64,000 nt of DNA from Mobilibacterium timonense (GCF_900155555.1 NZ_FUHN01000006.1:1-64000), one strand, 5' to 3'; counted from the stretch's first letter, positions 9,311 to 19,536 are shown. Notes: a model not told the origin generated them from the sequence alone. Translations and numbers: made by a program.

Positions 9311-10459
9311 ATGAGGGTAGTTATCGTTTCCAGAGGGATACCTTCAGACAGATATAAGCTTCAAGGGATCTTTGAATATGACCAGGCAAAAGCACTGGCA
9401 AAATACACAGATAATGAGATTTTTTTTGTGGCACTTGATCTCAGATCTGTAAGAAGGTGGAGGAAATGGGGAACACATGAATATTATAAAGACGGAGTAC
9501 ATGTGATCTCAGTTAATGTTCCTCTGGGAAGAGTCCCGGATCGGTTGTTAGACAGAATAGCCATCAGGAAGCTTAAAAGAGTTTTTTCCCGGATATCCAG
9601 ATCTGGCAAGATAGATATTATTCACGGACATTTCATAGAAAACGGATACTACTCGCTAGAGGCTGCAAAATTTTCAAAGATTCCTGTGGTTGTAACCGAA
9701 CATAGATCTGACATGAATAAAAAGGATTTAAGTCAGAGATTCTTTGATTTAGGGGAAAGAACGTACCATAGGGCAGATCAGGTGATAGCCGTTAGTTCTG
9801 CTCTGGGAAAAATGATCAAGAAGAATTTTGACGTGGATGTTGAAACGATCCCGAATATCGTTGACCTGAATGATTTCGAGTATAACGAAAACGCTATGAG
9901 AAGCAGAGATATCATTTCTGTCGGTTCACTGTCAGAAAATAAAAATTTTGCTGATCTGATTCGTGCATTTGCCATTGCGTTTCCGTCAGAACAAAGAAAA
10001 CTGATTATTGTTGGCTCTGGAGAGCAGAAACATAATCTGGAGGAGCTGGCTGAAAAGACAGGAATCAGGGACAGAGTGAAATTTATGGGAACTTTGTCAA
10101 GATGTGAAATATCTGAAGAAATGGATAAGGCACAGTTTTTCGCTCTTACCACGAAATCAGAGACTTTTGGCGTTGTGTTTATCGAGGCACTGGCCAAAGG
10201 CCTTCCCGTTCTGGCAACAAGATGCGGAGGTCCTGAAGATTTTGTGAACAGCAGGAATGGCGTTCTCGTAGGAAAAGGGTCCTTGGAAGAGATAGTAAGA
10301 GGGCTTAAATATCTGGATGAAAACATAGAAGAATTTGATCGTAGAGAAATTGCAGATGATGTTGAAAAATCTTTTGCAGGAGAAGTGGTGGCGAAACAGA
10401 TCAACCAGTTGTATTTGACAACTGTGAAAAAAAGGAGCGGTAATGGAAAAAACAATTAA
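9311..10459 (+). CDS. glycosyltransferase family 4
   Basis: The 382-residue GT-B enzyme has an acceptor domain with IDIIHGHFIENGYYS and VVVTEHRSDM, and a donor domain with ISVGSLSENKNFADLI. The retaining GT4 E-x7-E block is SETFGVVFIEALAKGLPVLATRCGGPE. It starts 3 nt after the acetyltransferase stop and overlaps the LCP gene by 17 nt, so it belongs to the same transcript. It is expected to extend the lipid-linked repeat unit; substrate unknown. Confidence 0.85.
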   Translation: MRVVIVSRGIPSDRYKLQGIFEYDQAKALAKYTDNEIFFVALDLRSVRRWRKWGTHEYYKDGVHVISVNVPLGRVPDRLLDRIAIRKLKRVFSRISRSGKIDIIHGHFIENGYYSLEAAKFSKIPVVVTEHRSDMNKKDLSQRFFDLGERTYHRADQVIAVSSALGKMIKKNFDVDVETIPNIVDLNDFEYNENAMRSRDIISVGSLSENKNFADLIRAFAIAFPSEQRKLIIVGSGEQKHNLEELAEKTGIRDRVKFMGTLSRCEISEEMDKAQFFALTTKSETFGVVFIEALAKGLPVLATRCGGPEDFVNSRNGVLVGKGSLEEIVRGLKYLDENIEEFDRREIADDVEKSFAGEVVAKQINQLYLTTVKKRSGNGKNN

Positions 10460-11609
10460 GAAAAAGAGCTCTCATAGAAAGTTCAAAGCATTTACGAAGA
10501 TTTGGTCGATCATCTATTTGATAATGTTGACTTGCTTTGAGATGATCATGGTGGTCACTAATTATTTTCCTGCCAGATATATGCTGGTTGGTGCACTGTT
10601 GTTCGGGGTAGTGAGCTTTATACTTTTCCTGCTTTTGTTTTTCAATAGTTTTAAATTCGTTGTTAAGCTCATTGCATTGATTCTTAGCCTTGTATTGTTT
10701 GCTGCGTTTGCTATTGGATCAGTTTATGCTTTAAAGACGGATTCATTTCTTAACTATGTTTCGCGTAGCAAAAATAACGATGCAGTTGAAGTGACTGAAA
10801 AACCATTCAACGTTTACATATCCGGAATGGATACGGGAGGAGAAATAACAAACGAAGGCCGAAGCGATGTCAATATGATTGCTACTGTCAATCCGAAGAC
10901 TCATACCATCCTTTTAACGTCAATACCTAGGGACTATCAAATCAATCTGGTTGATAAGGGTGATGCTACAGACAAACTGACACATACTGGTCTTTATGGT
11001 ATAAATACTACCATTTCATCTGTAGAGGATCTTATGGGGATCAAAATCAACTACTATATAAAGGTGAATTACTCGACCCTCTATCAGCTTGTGGAGAGCA
11101 TTGGCGGAATTTACGTAGTTTCTGATTATGAGTTTACGTCATATATTGATCACTATCACTTTGTGAAGGGTGAAAATCATATGAATGGTCATGAAGCGCT
11201 GGCTTTCGCCAGGGAAAGACAGGCATTTGCCGAAGGTGATGTGCAAAGAACAAGAGACCAGCAAAAGGTGATCACGGCTATAATAGATAAAATGACAAGT
11301 TCCACAACACTGCTTACAAGATATAATAAAATACTCAAGGCTATTTCTGATTATCTGGATATGAATTTCACACCTACAGAAGTAAAAGCATTAGTCAGAA
11401 TGCAGCTGGATGAAAATCCAAAATGGAAAATAGAACACAGCAATATTACTGGATTTGATTCTTATCAGACAACGTACAGCTCTGGAAGTCAGGAAGTTTA
11501 TGTAATGGAGCAGGATGAGACAAGTGTGAATGCTGCCAAAGAAAAAATCAAAAATGTAATGAATCCAGATAAAGAAAAAAACACTGATAAGAGTAGCAGT
11601 GAAAACTAG
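10443..11609 (+). CDS. LCP (LytR-CpsA-Psr) family polymer-to-wall ligase
   Basis: The 388-residue protein begins with a short basic stretch and about three membrane segments (roughly residues 18-100), then an extracellular LCP domain. The domain contains FNVYISGMDTGGEI, RSDVNMIATVNPKTHTILLTSIPRDY and FARERQAFAEGDVQRTRDQQ, the conserved Asp/Arg positions that bind the pyrophosphate lipid. LCP proteins move lipid-linked glycopolymers onto peptidoglycan in Gram-positive bacteria, so the product of this operon is probably wall-attached. The start ATG 10443 follows AAAAGGAGCGGTA. Confidence 0.85.
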   Translation: MEKTIKKKSSHRKFKAFTKIWSIIYLIMLTCFEMIMVVTNYFPARYMLVGALLFGVVSFILFLLLFFNSFKFVVKLIALILSLVLFAAFAIGSVYALKTDSFLNYVSRSKNNDAVEVTEKPFNVYISGMDTGGEITNEGRSDVNMIATVNPKTHTILLTSIPRDYQINLVDKGDATDKLTHTGLYGINTTISSVEDLMGIKINYYIKVNYSTLYQLVESIGGIYVVSDYEFTSYIDHYHFVKGENHMNGHEALAFARERQAFAEGDVQRTRDQQKVITAIIDKMTSSTTLLTRYNKILKAISDYLDMNFTPTEVKALVRMQLDENPKWKIEHSNITGFDSYQTTYSSGSQEVYVMEQDETSVNAAKEKIKNVMNPDKEKNTDKSSSEN

Positions 11610-11623
11610 GATAGGAAAACGGT

Positions 11624-12880
11624 ATGATCAGAAAAGCTTCAATAGAGAACTTGTTAATATCTGTACTGATCATTATCTGCTGTGTTTATATATTTTGGCG
11701 CTCGATCATCAAAGTTGATAACCTCATGTGCATGATCATCCTGCTCTTGGCGATTGGTTCCATTGTTACTAAAAGAAATGGGCTATTGTTGGAGAAGAAC
11801 GCTTTTACCGGCCTTTGGCCTTTATGTGTGCTGTGGATGATCATATCTTGCACTCATACATATTCCATCATGTCAGGGATCAAGGTTATGCTTGTAATGT
11901 CTACTTTCCTTATTTGTGGAATTCTATTGATGACCACAGAAGGATGGTTTCCACTGTTCATAAAGGTGAGTCTTACATTTATAGCATTCCATGTGGCGTT
12001 TACTGCTTTTCAAGTTGTTGCTCCGAAGCAGGCTCTCCTTATCACAGGCTTGCTTCTTTCTCCTGAGGATCAGGCGTTTACCAGAGAATGGATAGAACAA
12101 AATGGAACTTACGCAGGTATAGCAGGACAGACATTTGTCAATGCATTCTTTTTTTCAATATTGTTCGGATTTTCACTTTCCAGATTTCTTACTACGTGTG
12201 AGAAAAAAAGGAAACTAGGATTTTTTCTTCTTATTTTGGTTTCGGCAGGACTGATAATATTGACAGGTAAGAAGGGAACACTTCTGGCAGTGACTTGTTC
12301 GACGGCGGTGATCCTTCTTGTATATGCTGCAATAAGAAGAAACTGGGAGAGCAGATTGATCATGTCACTGGGGACATTTGGTTGCGTTGGAGCAATTATA
12401 GTGACTGTGAAAATGTCGGGACAGCAGTTTTCTGATATGATGGGATCGTCGGTGATTTCCCGAGAAAGGATAATGTACAACGCTAAACTGGTTTTCAGAG
12501 GTCATTCCTGGTTTGGCTCCGGTACTGACTCACTGGCATATTACATAGGCCATTCGGCACACAATAATATCTATCAGCTACTATGTGAATATGGGATCAT
12601 TGGTATGATAATGTTTCTGCTGGTGGTGTTGGCTGTGCTACTGGATGTTTTAAACAGAACATGGAAGCATTTTTCAGACAATAGTGGTTATGTTGATGGT
12701 TCTGCTGATCTGGTGTTGTGTCTTTTTTATGGATTGTTCCTCGTGTTTAATGGGATGACCGAAAACACTCTGTTTCAGTATCAGTTTTTTTTAACGTATG
12801 TATTGTTGATGGCCAGGGCATACCAGGTGACTGCGTCAGATCAATATTACAAATTGAAAGGAAATCTGCATGAATCGTAA
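11624..12880 (+). CDS. wzy: Wzy-type O-antigen/capsule polymerase
   Basis: The 418-residue protein is almost entirely hydrophobic, with about 10-12 membrane segments and one large extracytoplasmic loop. The family signature region is GHSWFGSGTDSLAYYIGHSAHNN followed by YQLLCEYGIIGMIMF, as in O-antigen ligase/polymerase (Wzy_C) proteins where the His of the SAHN-like motif is important. It would polymerise flipped repeat units outside the membrane. Its stop overlaps the start of the Wzz-like gene by 11 nt. Confidence 0.8.
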   Translation: MIRKASIENLLISVLIIICCVYIFWRSIIKVDNLMCMIILLLAIGSIVTKRNGLLLEKNAFTGLWPLCVLWMIISCTHTYSIMSGIKVMLVMSTFLICGILLMTTEGWFPLFIKVSLTFIAFHVAFTAFQVVAPKQALLITGLLLSPEDQAFTREWIEQNGTYAGIAGQTFVNAFFFSILFGFSLSRFLTTCEKKRKLGFFLLILVSAGLIILTGKKGTLLAVTCSTAVILLVYAAIRRNWESRLIMSLGTFGCVGAIIVTVKMSGQQFSDMMGSSVISRERIMYNAKLVFRGHSWFGSGTDSLAYYIGHSAHNNIYQLLCEYGIIGMIMFLLVVLAVLLDVLNRTWKHFSDNSGYVDGSADLVLCLFYGLFLVFNGMTENTLFQYQFFLTYVLLMARAYQVTASDQYYKLKGNLHES

Positions 12881-13868
12881 AATCTCGGATAATCAGACAA
12901 TATTCAGTTTCCAGAAGTTAGCAGGAGTGCTGAAAAGATTCTGGTGGATCATAGCAGTTGCTGTGCTGGTGGTTGGAGTGCTTTTGTATTTCTATACCAG
13001 TGTTTTAAAGGGTGGACAGATCGATACAGTAAAAACATCTCTGACTATTTATATCGACAGCACTGAAGCACCGGATAGCGTAAAAGATGATCATGTTCAG
13101 GAAGCCGGAATAATGGCAGACAGTCTTTCTGCCATTAAAAGCAAAAAAGTGGCAGATGATGCGAATAAGAGGCTGGAAGAATCCGGAATAGAAAAAGTAT
13201 CCAGTGAAGATGAAGTTCCGCTGATCTTGTATGATTATGCTACAAGCAAGACTGCCACCCTTCAGATAACTGGAACTGATCCGGAAAGATCCATGGCTAT
13301 CCTGAATGCGTATGTGGAGAGTTTAAATGATCAGCCTCAGGAGATCCTCAAGGGGACGAAGATCAAAGTTCTGGGGAAAGAAGACATTCCAACGGGAGAA
13401 AGTGGTGTAAACGGTGGCCTGTTTGGGCTTTCAACTATCAAGCTGGCTATGGTATTTGCTTTAGCAGTGCTGGCAGCATTGCTGATAATATTACTATTAG
13501 CGATGTTTGACGATAGGATCTGGTCAATCAAGGATTTGACCAGGATGTATTCTGGTGTGAATTTAAGCGGGGCAAACAATAGTGAGCATGGTATATCTGT
13601 AGATAGAGATTTGTTAAACAGGATAGAAGAGTCTGTGGGAGTAAATACAGCTGCTGTAGTGTATACTGTGAAAAAACCATATCCAGAAGCATTAGATACT
13701 GACGAGGGAGTTTTTATAACAGGGTTTGGTGAATATGGCAAAATTCCAAACAATTCTGGTGCTGTTCTCCTTATCTGCAAAGGAAGAACAAGAGAGAGGG
13801 ATATTGAGCTTGCAATAAATCAGTTGAGTTCATGTGATATTGTTATTTTGGGTTATGTTTTTGCTTAG
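12870..13868 (+). CDS. Wzz/CpsC-like chain-length protein with a kinase-like remnant
   Basis: The product is 332 residues. A short cytoplasmic N-terminus precedes a first membrane helix (about 27-47), an extracytoplasmic Wzz domain, and a second helix (about 187-213, FGLSTIKLAMVFALAVLAALLIILLLAMFDD region). In Gram-positive CpsC/CapA proteins the chain would end soon after that helix. Here about 115 further cytoplasmic residues follow, ending SGAVLLICKGRTRERDIELAINQLSSCDIVILGYVFA, which resembles the last strand and helix of BY-kinases/ParA-like domains. No Walker A motif is present, so it cannot be an active kinase. Confidence 0.75.
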   Translation: MNRKISDNQTIFSFQKLAGVLKRFWWIIAVAVLVVGVLLYFYTSVLKGGQIDTVKTSLTIYIDSTEAPDSVKDDHVQEAGIMADSLSAIKSKKVADDANKRLEESGIEKVSSEDEVPLILYDYATSKTATLQITGTDPERSMAILNAYVESLNDQPQEILKGTKIKVLGKEDIPTGESGVNGGLFGLSTIKLAMVFALAVLAALLIILLLAMFDDRIWSIKDLTRMYSGVNLSGANNSEHGISVDRDLLNRIEESVGVNTAAVVYTVKKPYPEALDTDEGVFITGFGEYGKIPNNSGAVLLICKGRTRERDIELAINQLSSCDIVILGYVFA

Positions 13869-13916
13869 AGAAGCAATCGGGAGTTATTTCTGCCAGATGC
13901 TCAACAGGTGGTGTTA

Positions 13917-15923
13917 ATGAAACATAAATCGATTGTAGTAATGTTTGTCTTGTGTTTTTTCTTTGCAGGATATGGTGTGATATCGGCAGATGATGGGAAC
14001 GCAGGTGGAGAAGCAACTATTGACCATGAGGCTCAGGTTACTGCTGAGATAGATGTTGATGGTGTTGAAAGTGTTCCGGTAAATGAAGACAAAACGGATG
14101 TAAAGGATGCGGCTTACGTTTCTGAGGTAGAAGAGGAGAAAAAACTGTCATCATCCGAGAATGGATTGCCTTTTGCGCCATCGGGATCGGATGATAACTC
14201 TGTTGTTGTAGTTCAAGAAAATTCGTGGATAGACGAGAATGGTGCAAGGTATTATACGGATGAGAACGGCCACCGAGTAAAAGGCATTTATAAAATTGGT
14301 GATAAAATATATTATTTCGACCCAGTGACCGGAGCTCTACGCCAGGAAGCAGGTTGGAGAAATTGGAATAATAACAGATATTTCACAGATCAGAGAGGCA
14401 TTGCTTATGCAGGCCAGTTTATCACATTTGGAGAACCACGCTATTACATGGGAGTGGATGGAATTTTATCGACAGGGATCTTCACTACGGCAGATGGTAG
14501 CGTATATTATTCGGATAACACAGGGCAGGTCATCAATAAGGCTCAGTGGATCCAGGATGATGGAAAAAGATATTTTTCTGATTCTGAAGGAGAGCTGTAC
14601 CGTGACCGATTTATAACATTTGGGGACAGCCGCTATTACATGGGGACTGATGGAGCTGTAAGGACAGGGGTATTTACAGCAAAAGATGGGAACATGTACA
14701 ATGCGGATGAAACAGGGCTGGTAATAAGAAAAGCTCAATGGATCAATGAAAATGGAAAAAGATATTTTTCTGATTCTGAAGGAGAGCTTTATCGTGACCA
14801 ATTCATAACATTTGGGGACAGCCGCTATTACATGGGGACTGATGGAGCTGTAAGGACAGGGGTGTTTACAGCAAAAGATGGGAACATGTACAATGCAGAT
14901 GGAACAGGGTTGGTAATAAGAAAAGCTCAATGGATACAGAGCGAAGGAAGAAGATATTTCTCCAATCAGGAGGGAGAGTTATATCGTAATCGTTTTATAA
15001 CTTTTGGAGATCTTCGTTACTACATGGGATCTGATGGTGCTGCACAGACAGGAATTTTCGAAGCTGCTGACGGCAGAATTTATTATGCGGATCCTGCTGG
15101 TCTGGTGATCCGCAAGGCACAGTGGATCGAACAGGATGGTAAGAAGTATTTTTCCAACTCTGAAGGAGAGCTTTATAGAAACACAGTGATCAGTTTTGGT
15201 AATACATATTACTACATGGGAACTGATGGGGCTCTCGTTATCGGTTCGTTTTATTACCATGGAGCAAAGTATACAACTGATGATAAAGGTGTAATAAACG
15301 AGTTGATCGGGTTAGATGGAGCAGTTCTGAAGGGTATAGATGTGTCCTATGCACAGGGAGCCATCAACTGGCAGCAGGTAGCCAGTGATGGCGTTCAGTT
15401 CGCTATTATAAGAGCGGCTTACAGAGGCTATGGATCTGGGAGAATAGTGGCAGATAACTGGTTTACAACAAATATCAGGGGAGCTATTGCAGCAGGGATA
15501 AAAGTTGGAGTGTACTTTTTCTCTCAGGCAGTCAGCGAGGCTGAAGGGCGTGAAGAGGCTGAGTTTATTATTGACCAGATAAGCGGCTATAATGTGACAC
15601 TTCCGGTAACGATTGATACGGAATACATTTCAGGTGTTTCGGCAAGAGCAAATTCACTCTCTGTGCCTGTAAGGACCAGTGCGGTAAAAGGCTTCTGCCA
15701 GCGAGTAGTTGAGCTTGGATATACGCCGATGATATATGCCAGTACCAGTTGGCTGAATCATTCGCTTGATATGAGTCAGTTGGCTGATGTCAAGGTTTGG
15801 GTCGCTCAGTATTATGATCACGTTACATATGAAGGCTCATATACGTGCTGGCAATATACGAGCAGTGGAAGAGTAAGCGGGATCAATGGAAACGTGGATA
15901 TGAACTACTGGTACAACAAGTGA
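13917..15923 (+). CDS. secreted GH25 muramidase with wall-binding repeats
   Basis: The product is 668 residues from ATG 13917, which follows AGGTGG; two in-frame GTGs just upstream are part of that site. A signal peptide (about 1-24, ending ISADD) precedes an acidic linker, then about five copies of a 64-residue repeat with RYYMGTDGA...TGVF...NADETG...KAQWI...GKRYFS..GELYR, related to choline/glucan-binding repeats. The C-terminal domain (about 470-668) is a GH25 lysozyme: KGIDVSYAQG with Asp475 and the Asp567-x-Glu569 pair in VTIDTEYISG. It should cleave the glycan strands of peptidoglycan outside the cell. Confidence 0.88.
   Translation: MKHKSIVVMFVLCFFFAGYGVISADDGNAGGEATIDHEAQVTAEIDVDGVESVPVNEDKTDVKDAAYVSEVEEEKKLSSSENGLPFAPSGSDDNSVVVVQENSWIDENGARYYTDENGHRVKGIYKIGDKIYYFDPVTGALRQEAGWRNWNNNRYFTDQRGIAYAGQFITFGEPRYYMGVDGILSTGIFTTADGSVYYSDNTGQVINKAQWIQDDGKRYFSDSEGELYRDRFITFGDSRYYMGTDGAVRTGVFTAKDGNMYNADETGLVIRKAQWINENGKRYFSDSEGELYRDQFITFGDSRYYMGTDGAVRTGVFTAKDGNMYNADGTGLVIRKAQWIQSEGRRYFSNQEGELYRNRFITFGDLRYYMGSDGAAQTGIFEAADGRIYYADPAGLVIRKAQWIEQDGKKYFSNSEGELYRNTVISFGNTYYYMGTDGALVIGSFYYHGAKYTTDDKGVINELIGLDGAVLKGIDVSYAQGAINWQQVASDGVQFAIIRAAYRGYGSGRIVADNWFTTNIRGAIAAGIKVGVYFFSQAVSEAEGREEAEFIIDQISGYNVTLPVTIDTEYISGVSARANSLSVPVRTSAVKGFCQRVVELGYTPMIYASTSWLNHSLDMSQLADVKVWVAQYYDHVTYEGSYTCWQYTSSGRVSGINGNVDMNYWYNK
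14433..15236 (+). repeat. 192-bp repeats in the GH25 protein
   Basis: The codons for the YYMG-centred module recur every 192 bp (64 codons); for example the blocks starting near 14631 and 14823 are nearly identical at the nucleotide level. The first and last copies are more diverged. This is an in-frame coding repeat, not a CRISPR or an intergenic element. Confidence 0.8.
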
Positions 15924-15962
15924 TGAAATGATAGCTATAATTAGCTGTTCAGATGAATAATG

Positions 15963-16000
15963 GGGCTGCCTTCCTTTTAGTAGCGGGCAGCTCTTTCTGT
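15963..16000 (+). terminator. intrinsic terminator after the GH25 gene
   Basis: An 8-bp stem, GGGCTGCC (15963-15970) with GGCAGCTC (15986-15993, one G-T pair), is followed by a T-rich stretch. It marks the end of the polysaccharide/GH25 transcription unit. Confidence 0.65.
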
Positions 16001-16043
16001 ATAATTACATTGTTTAATATAGAGGCGGGGATTAACGACAGAT

Positions 16044-16469
16044 ATGGGTTCCGGGAAGTTCGTTGATGTAGTAACGTTCAAATTTATGTTGACTGGTGTA
16101 CTGAATACATTGGTGGGGAACGCAGTAATGTTTCTGGCTTATAATTTGCTTGAATTAGGGTACTGGACATCTTCTTGTGCAAATTATCTGACAGGTGGTG
16201 TGATAAGTTTTTTACTCAATAAACATTATACTTTTGGATCAAAAGGAAAAAGTCATCAGGAACTGTTGAAATTTGTGATCAATGTAGGTGTTTGTTGGCT
16301 CGTAGCATATGGTATCGCCAGGCCAGCTGTAATAAGAACACTTAGAGTTTATCCTTCGGATATTCAAGATAACATTTCGATGGCTGTCGGTGCTGTGATC
16401 TATTTCATTTTAAACTATTTTGGACAGAGATATATAGTTTTCAGGGAAAAAGGGGGAGAGACAGAATGA
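16044..16469 (+). CDS. gtrA: GtrA-like flippase
   Basis: The 141-residue protein has four membrane segments and the GtrA pattern: TFKFMLTGVLNTLVGNAVMF at the N-terminus, NYLTGGVISFLLNKHYTF in the middle and VIYFILNYFGQRYIVF at the end. GtrA flips bactoprenol-phosphate-glucose across the membrane. Its stop overlaps the ATG of the next gene (gtrB), the classical gtrAB arrangement. Confidence 0.82.
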   Translation: MGSGKFVDVVTFKFMLTGVLNTLVGNAVMFLAYNLLELGYWTSSCANYLTGGVISFLLNKHYTFGSKGKSHQELLKFVINVGVCWLVAYGIARPAVIRTLRVYPSDIQDNISMAVGAVIYFILNYFGQRYIVFREKGGETE

Positions 16470-17430
16470 GTAGCGTTCCAGTGCTTTGGTTGGTGATACC
16501 TTGTTATAATGAAGAGGCCGTGCTGCCATGTACTGCGCCGGAGCTCCTAAAACATATTGAAATTTTGGTTGATGAAAAAAAATAAGCAAAGAAAGCAAGA
16601 TACTTTTTGTTGACGATGGTTCAAATGACAGGACTTGGAATATTATTTCAGATCTATCCGAAGAGGACAGTCGATACAAGGGGATAAGGCAAAGCAGAAA
16701 CAGGGGCCATCAAAACGCCCTTCTTGCTGGTCTGATGGAGGCTATTGACAAATGTGACATTACGATTTCTCTGGACTGCGACGGGCAAGATGATCTAAAT
16801 GTAATGGGAGAAATGGTAGATGCTTATAAAGATGGATGTGAGATAGTATATGGTGTCAGATCTTCCAGGCAGACTGATACGTGGTTCAAGAGAAATTCGG
16901 CTCGGGGCTTTTACAGGCTGATGAACAGAATGGGTGCAGACATAGTCTTTGATCATGCAGACTATAGACTGGTCAGCAACAAGGTGTTGAAAAGCTTTTC
17001 CTGCTTTAAAGAAGTGAATGTTTTTCTACGGGGAATGTTTCCTCTGGTAGGGTATAAGAGCACATCGGTCTATTATGAGCGCAAGCCTCGCAAGGCAGGA
17101 AAAACTCATTATTCAATGAAAAAAATGATCGCATTTTCATTTGATGGAATATTCAACCTGTCCACAAGGCCGCTCCATCTTATCGTGGTTTTTGGAGCGG
17201 CAATAAGTCTGGTTGGCGCTATAGGAGTGATTTGGATGATCGTAGCCAACGTGGCAGGAAAAACGATGGCGGGAACGATATCGCTGGCATGGATGGCGCT
17301 CTTTATGGGCGGGGTGCAGATATTATGTACAGGTATCATTGGTGAATATGTAGGAAGGACATATATGGAGACTAAAAGACGCCCGCGATATATAATCAGC
17401 GAAAGGACAGATGAGAAGCCTGAGAGATGA
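16466..17430 (+). pseudogene. gtrB: GtrB bactoprenol glucosyltransferase, frameshifted at A8
   Basis: ATG 16466 starts a GT2 dolichol-phosphate-sugar synthase (PVLWLVIPCYNEEAVLP), but after 39 codons the frame hits TAA directly behind a run of eight A residues (16575-16582). In the -1 frame the protein continues without interruption: KILFVDDGSNDRTW, then TISLDCDGQDDLN, YGVRSSRQTDTWFKR, and two C-terminal membrane helices to 17430. One more A would restore a protein of about 321 residues. The cause may be mutation, a sequencing error, a phase-variable tract, polymerase slippage or -1 ribosomal frameshifting on A-AAA-AAA. The downstream part alone lacks the nucleotide-binding N-terminus. Confidence 0.8.
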
Positions 17431-17491
17431 AGCACCGGACGTCCCGACAGCAGTAAGTATGTAAAATCGTAAAGAACAGTGAGGAGATATG

Positions 17492-18514
17492 ATGGCAGTA
17501 TTATTAACCGGAGGAACAGGATTTATTGGATCACATACAGCAGTTGAAATGTTGAAATTAGGTAATGAGGTTATTCTGGTAGATGATCTTTCCAACAGTG
17601 AGATATCAGTGGTAGACAGAATCAAGAAAATAACAGGGAAAAAAGTAAAATTCTACGAAACGGATGTTTCCGATAAAAAAGCATTGGAAAAGATTTTTGA
17701 TGAAAACAACATCGAAGGGGTGATCCATTTTGCAGGATTCAAATCAGTAGGCGAATCGGTAAAGAAACCGCTTATGTATTATAAAAACAATTTGGACAGT
17801 ACTCTTTCTATACTTGAGGTGATGAAAGAATATAAATGCAAAAAAATGATTTTCAGTTCTTCAGCTACTGTTTACGGAAGCAAAAACACCGTTCCATTTA
17901 CCGAAGAAATGGAGACAGGAAGAGGGATCAGCAATCCATATGGCTGGACAAAATATATGATCGAACAGATCCTTTCTGACTTTGCATTTGCAGATAAAAG
18001 CATGTCTATTGTGCTGCTTAGATATTTTAACCCCATTGGAGCTCATGAAAGTGGATTGATCGGGGAGAAGCCGGATGGCATACCAGGAAATCTCATGCCA
18101 TTCATCACACAGACAGCAGCAGGGATCAGAGACAGACTGACGATTTTCGGAGATGATTATCCAACAAGAGACGGATCCTGCGAAAGAGATTTCATTCACG
18201 TAGTTGATCTTGCAAAGGGTCATGTTGCTGCATGGGAGTATGCCCTTGAGCACACAGGGACAGAAGTGTTCAACCTGGGTACGGGAAACGGGTATACAGT
18301 TTTTGAGTTGCTGAACACGTTCCAGAAAGTAAATGGGATAGAAGTCCCGTCTGTGATCGGCCCAAGGCGAGAAGGGGATATAGCCCGTGTTTATGCTGAC
18401 GTGAAAAAGGCAGAGTCTGTTCTTGGATGGAAAGCTGAAAAGACCATAGAAGATATGTGCAGAGATTCCTGGAGATGGGAACAAAAAGAAAGACAGAGAA
18501 CAATAGGCAATTGA
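17492..18514 (+). CDS. galE: UDP-glucose 4-epimerase
   Basis: The 340-residue short-chain dehydrogenase starts at ATG 17492 (GAGGAG 5 nt upstream fits better than for ATG 17489). VLLTGGTGFIGSHTAVE is the NAD-binding motif. The catalytic Ser lies in IFSSSATVYG and the Tyr-x3-Lys in NPYGWTKYMIEQ. The substrate region DGSCERDFIHVVDLAKGH is typical of GalE. It interconverts UDP-glucose and UDP-galactose, supplying the UDP-Gal needed by the mutase encoded near 34.6 kb and UDP-Glc for the gtr genes on either side. Confidence 0.9.
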   Translation: MAVLLTGGTGFIGSHTAVEMLKLGNEVILVDDLSNSEISVVDRIKKITGKKVKFYETDVSDKKALEKIFDENNIEGVIHFAGFKSVGESVKKPLMYYKNNLDSTLSILEVMKEYKCKKMIFSSSATVYGSKNTVPFTEEMETGRGISNPYGWTKYMIEQILSDFAFADKSMSIVLLRYFNPIGAHESGLIGEKPDGIPGNLMPFITQTAAGIRDRLTIFGDDYPTRDGSCERDFIHVVDLAKGHVAAWEYALEHTGTEVFNLGTGNGYTVFELLNTFQKVNGIEVPSVIGPRREGDIARVYADVKKAESVLGWKAEKTIEDMCRDSWRWEQKERQRTIGN

Positions 18515-19521
18515 TTTGAACTGAAAATAAGATGCTGAATAAGATCAATGGACATTAGAAATGGCGTTAAATAACAGAGTAGAAAAGTATATCGGAGAAA
18601 ATAGAAAACTCTTGTTTACGACGTTTGTAGCAGTGTTTTCCTTTGTGTTTGTAGCTCATGGTTACAGATTTGCGCATCTTCTGCTCTCCCATGATTCTCT
18701 AAATGAGTTTTTCTCATGGGGAGATATAGGTTGGGAAAAAAGATCCGTTGTGGGTTGGAAGGTTGCGCTTGGCAGATTTATTCTGCCAGTGTATCAGATG
18801 GTTTTTCATGGTTTTACAGAAATGCCGTGGTTATCGGCTCTTCTCACAATTATTTGGCTGTGGTTAACTGTATATCTGATTTGCAAGACGTTCATTATTG
18901 CTGAAAATGTTATTTTGGTTTTGATTGCCGGTTCTTTTGCAGTAAACCTTTCTATTACTTCACAGTTTGCAACGTATATTGGTGACTGTGACGCAAACAT
19001 TTTTGCTCTTTTCCTGGCAACAGCAGGATTTTGTCTGTGGAAAAGAGGTGGGAAAATGTCCCTGTTGGCGATACCATTGATCACATGCATTTTGGGAATA
19101 TATCAGAGCATGATCTCCATTTTTATTTCTCTGGTGATTTTTTATTGCATTTTATTACTCTTGGAAAATGAGGATATCCTTAACGTCTTAAAGAAGGGAT
19201 CCTGGGGTGTCCTTTTACTGGGTGTATCAGGTGTTGTTTATGCCTGCATGTTAAAGACTGTATGGATTGTCTGGAAGGTAGTTCCGGCCTCCGGGTACAA
19301 CAGCCTGAACCGTTTGTATGGAATTCAGAGTGGTTCGTGGTATGAATTGGTGAGGGAGACATACGTTCGATGGGTAGAGGCATTTGTATATCAGCCCTCG
19401 ATCGCCTGGAGACCATTGATATGCCTTCTCAATATTATTGTGCTTGTTCTGACCGCGGGGCTTATTATCTTCTTTGCTTTAAAAAAAGGAGTGAGAATAC
19501 AGAATTTATTCTTGATTGTAG

Positions 19522-19536
19522 TATTAGAAATTATTA
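19522..19536. repeat. 15-bp target site duplication, left copy
   Basis: TATTAGAAATTATTA, identical to 20751-20765, directly borders the left end of the IS element. Confidence 0.85.
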
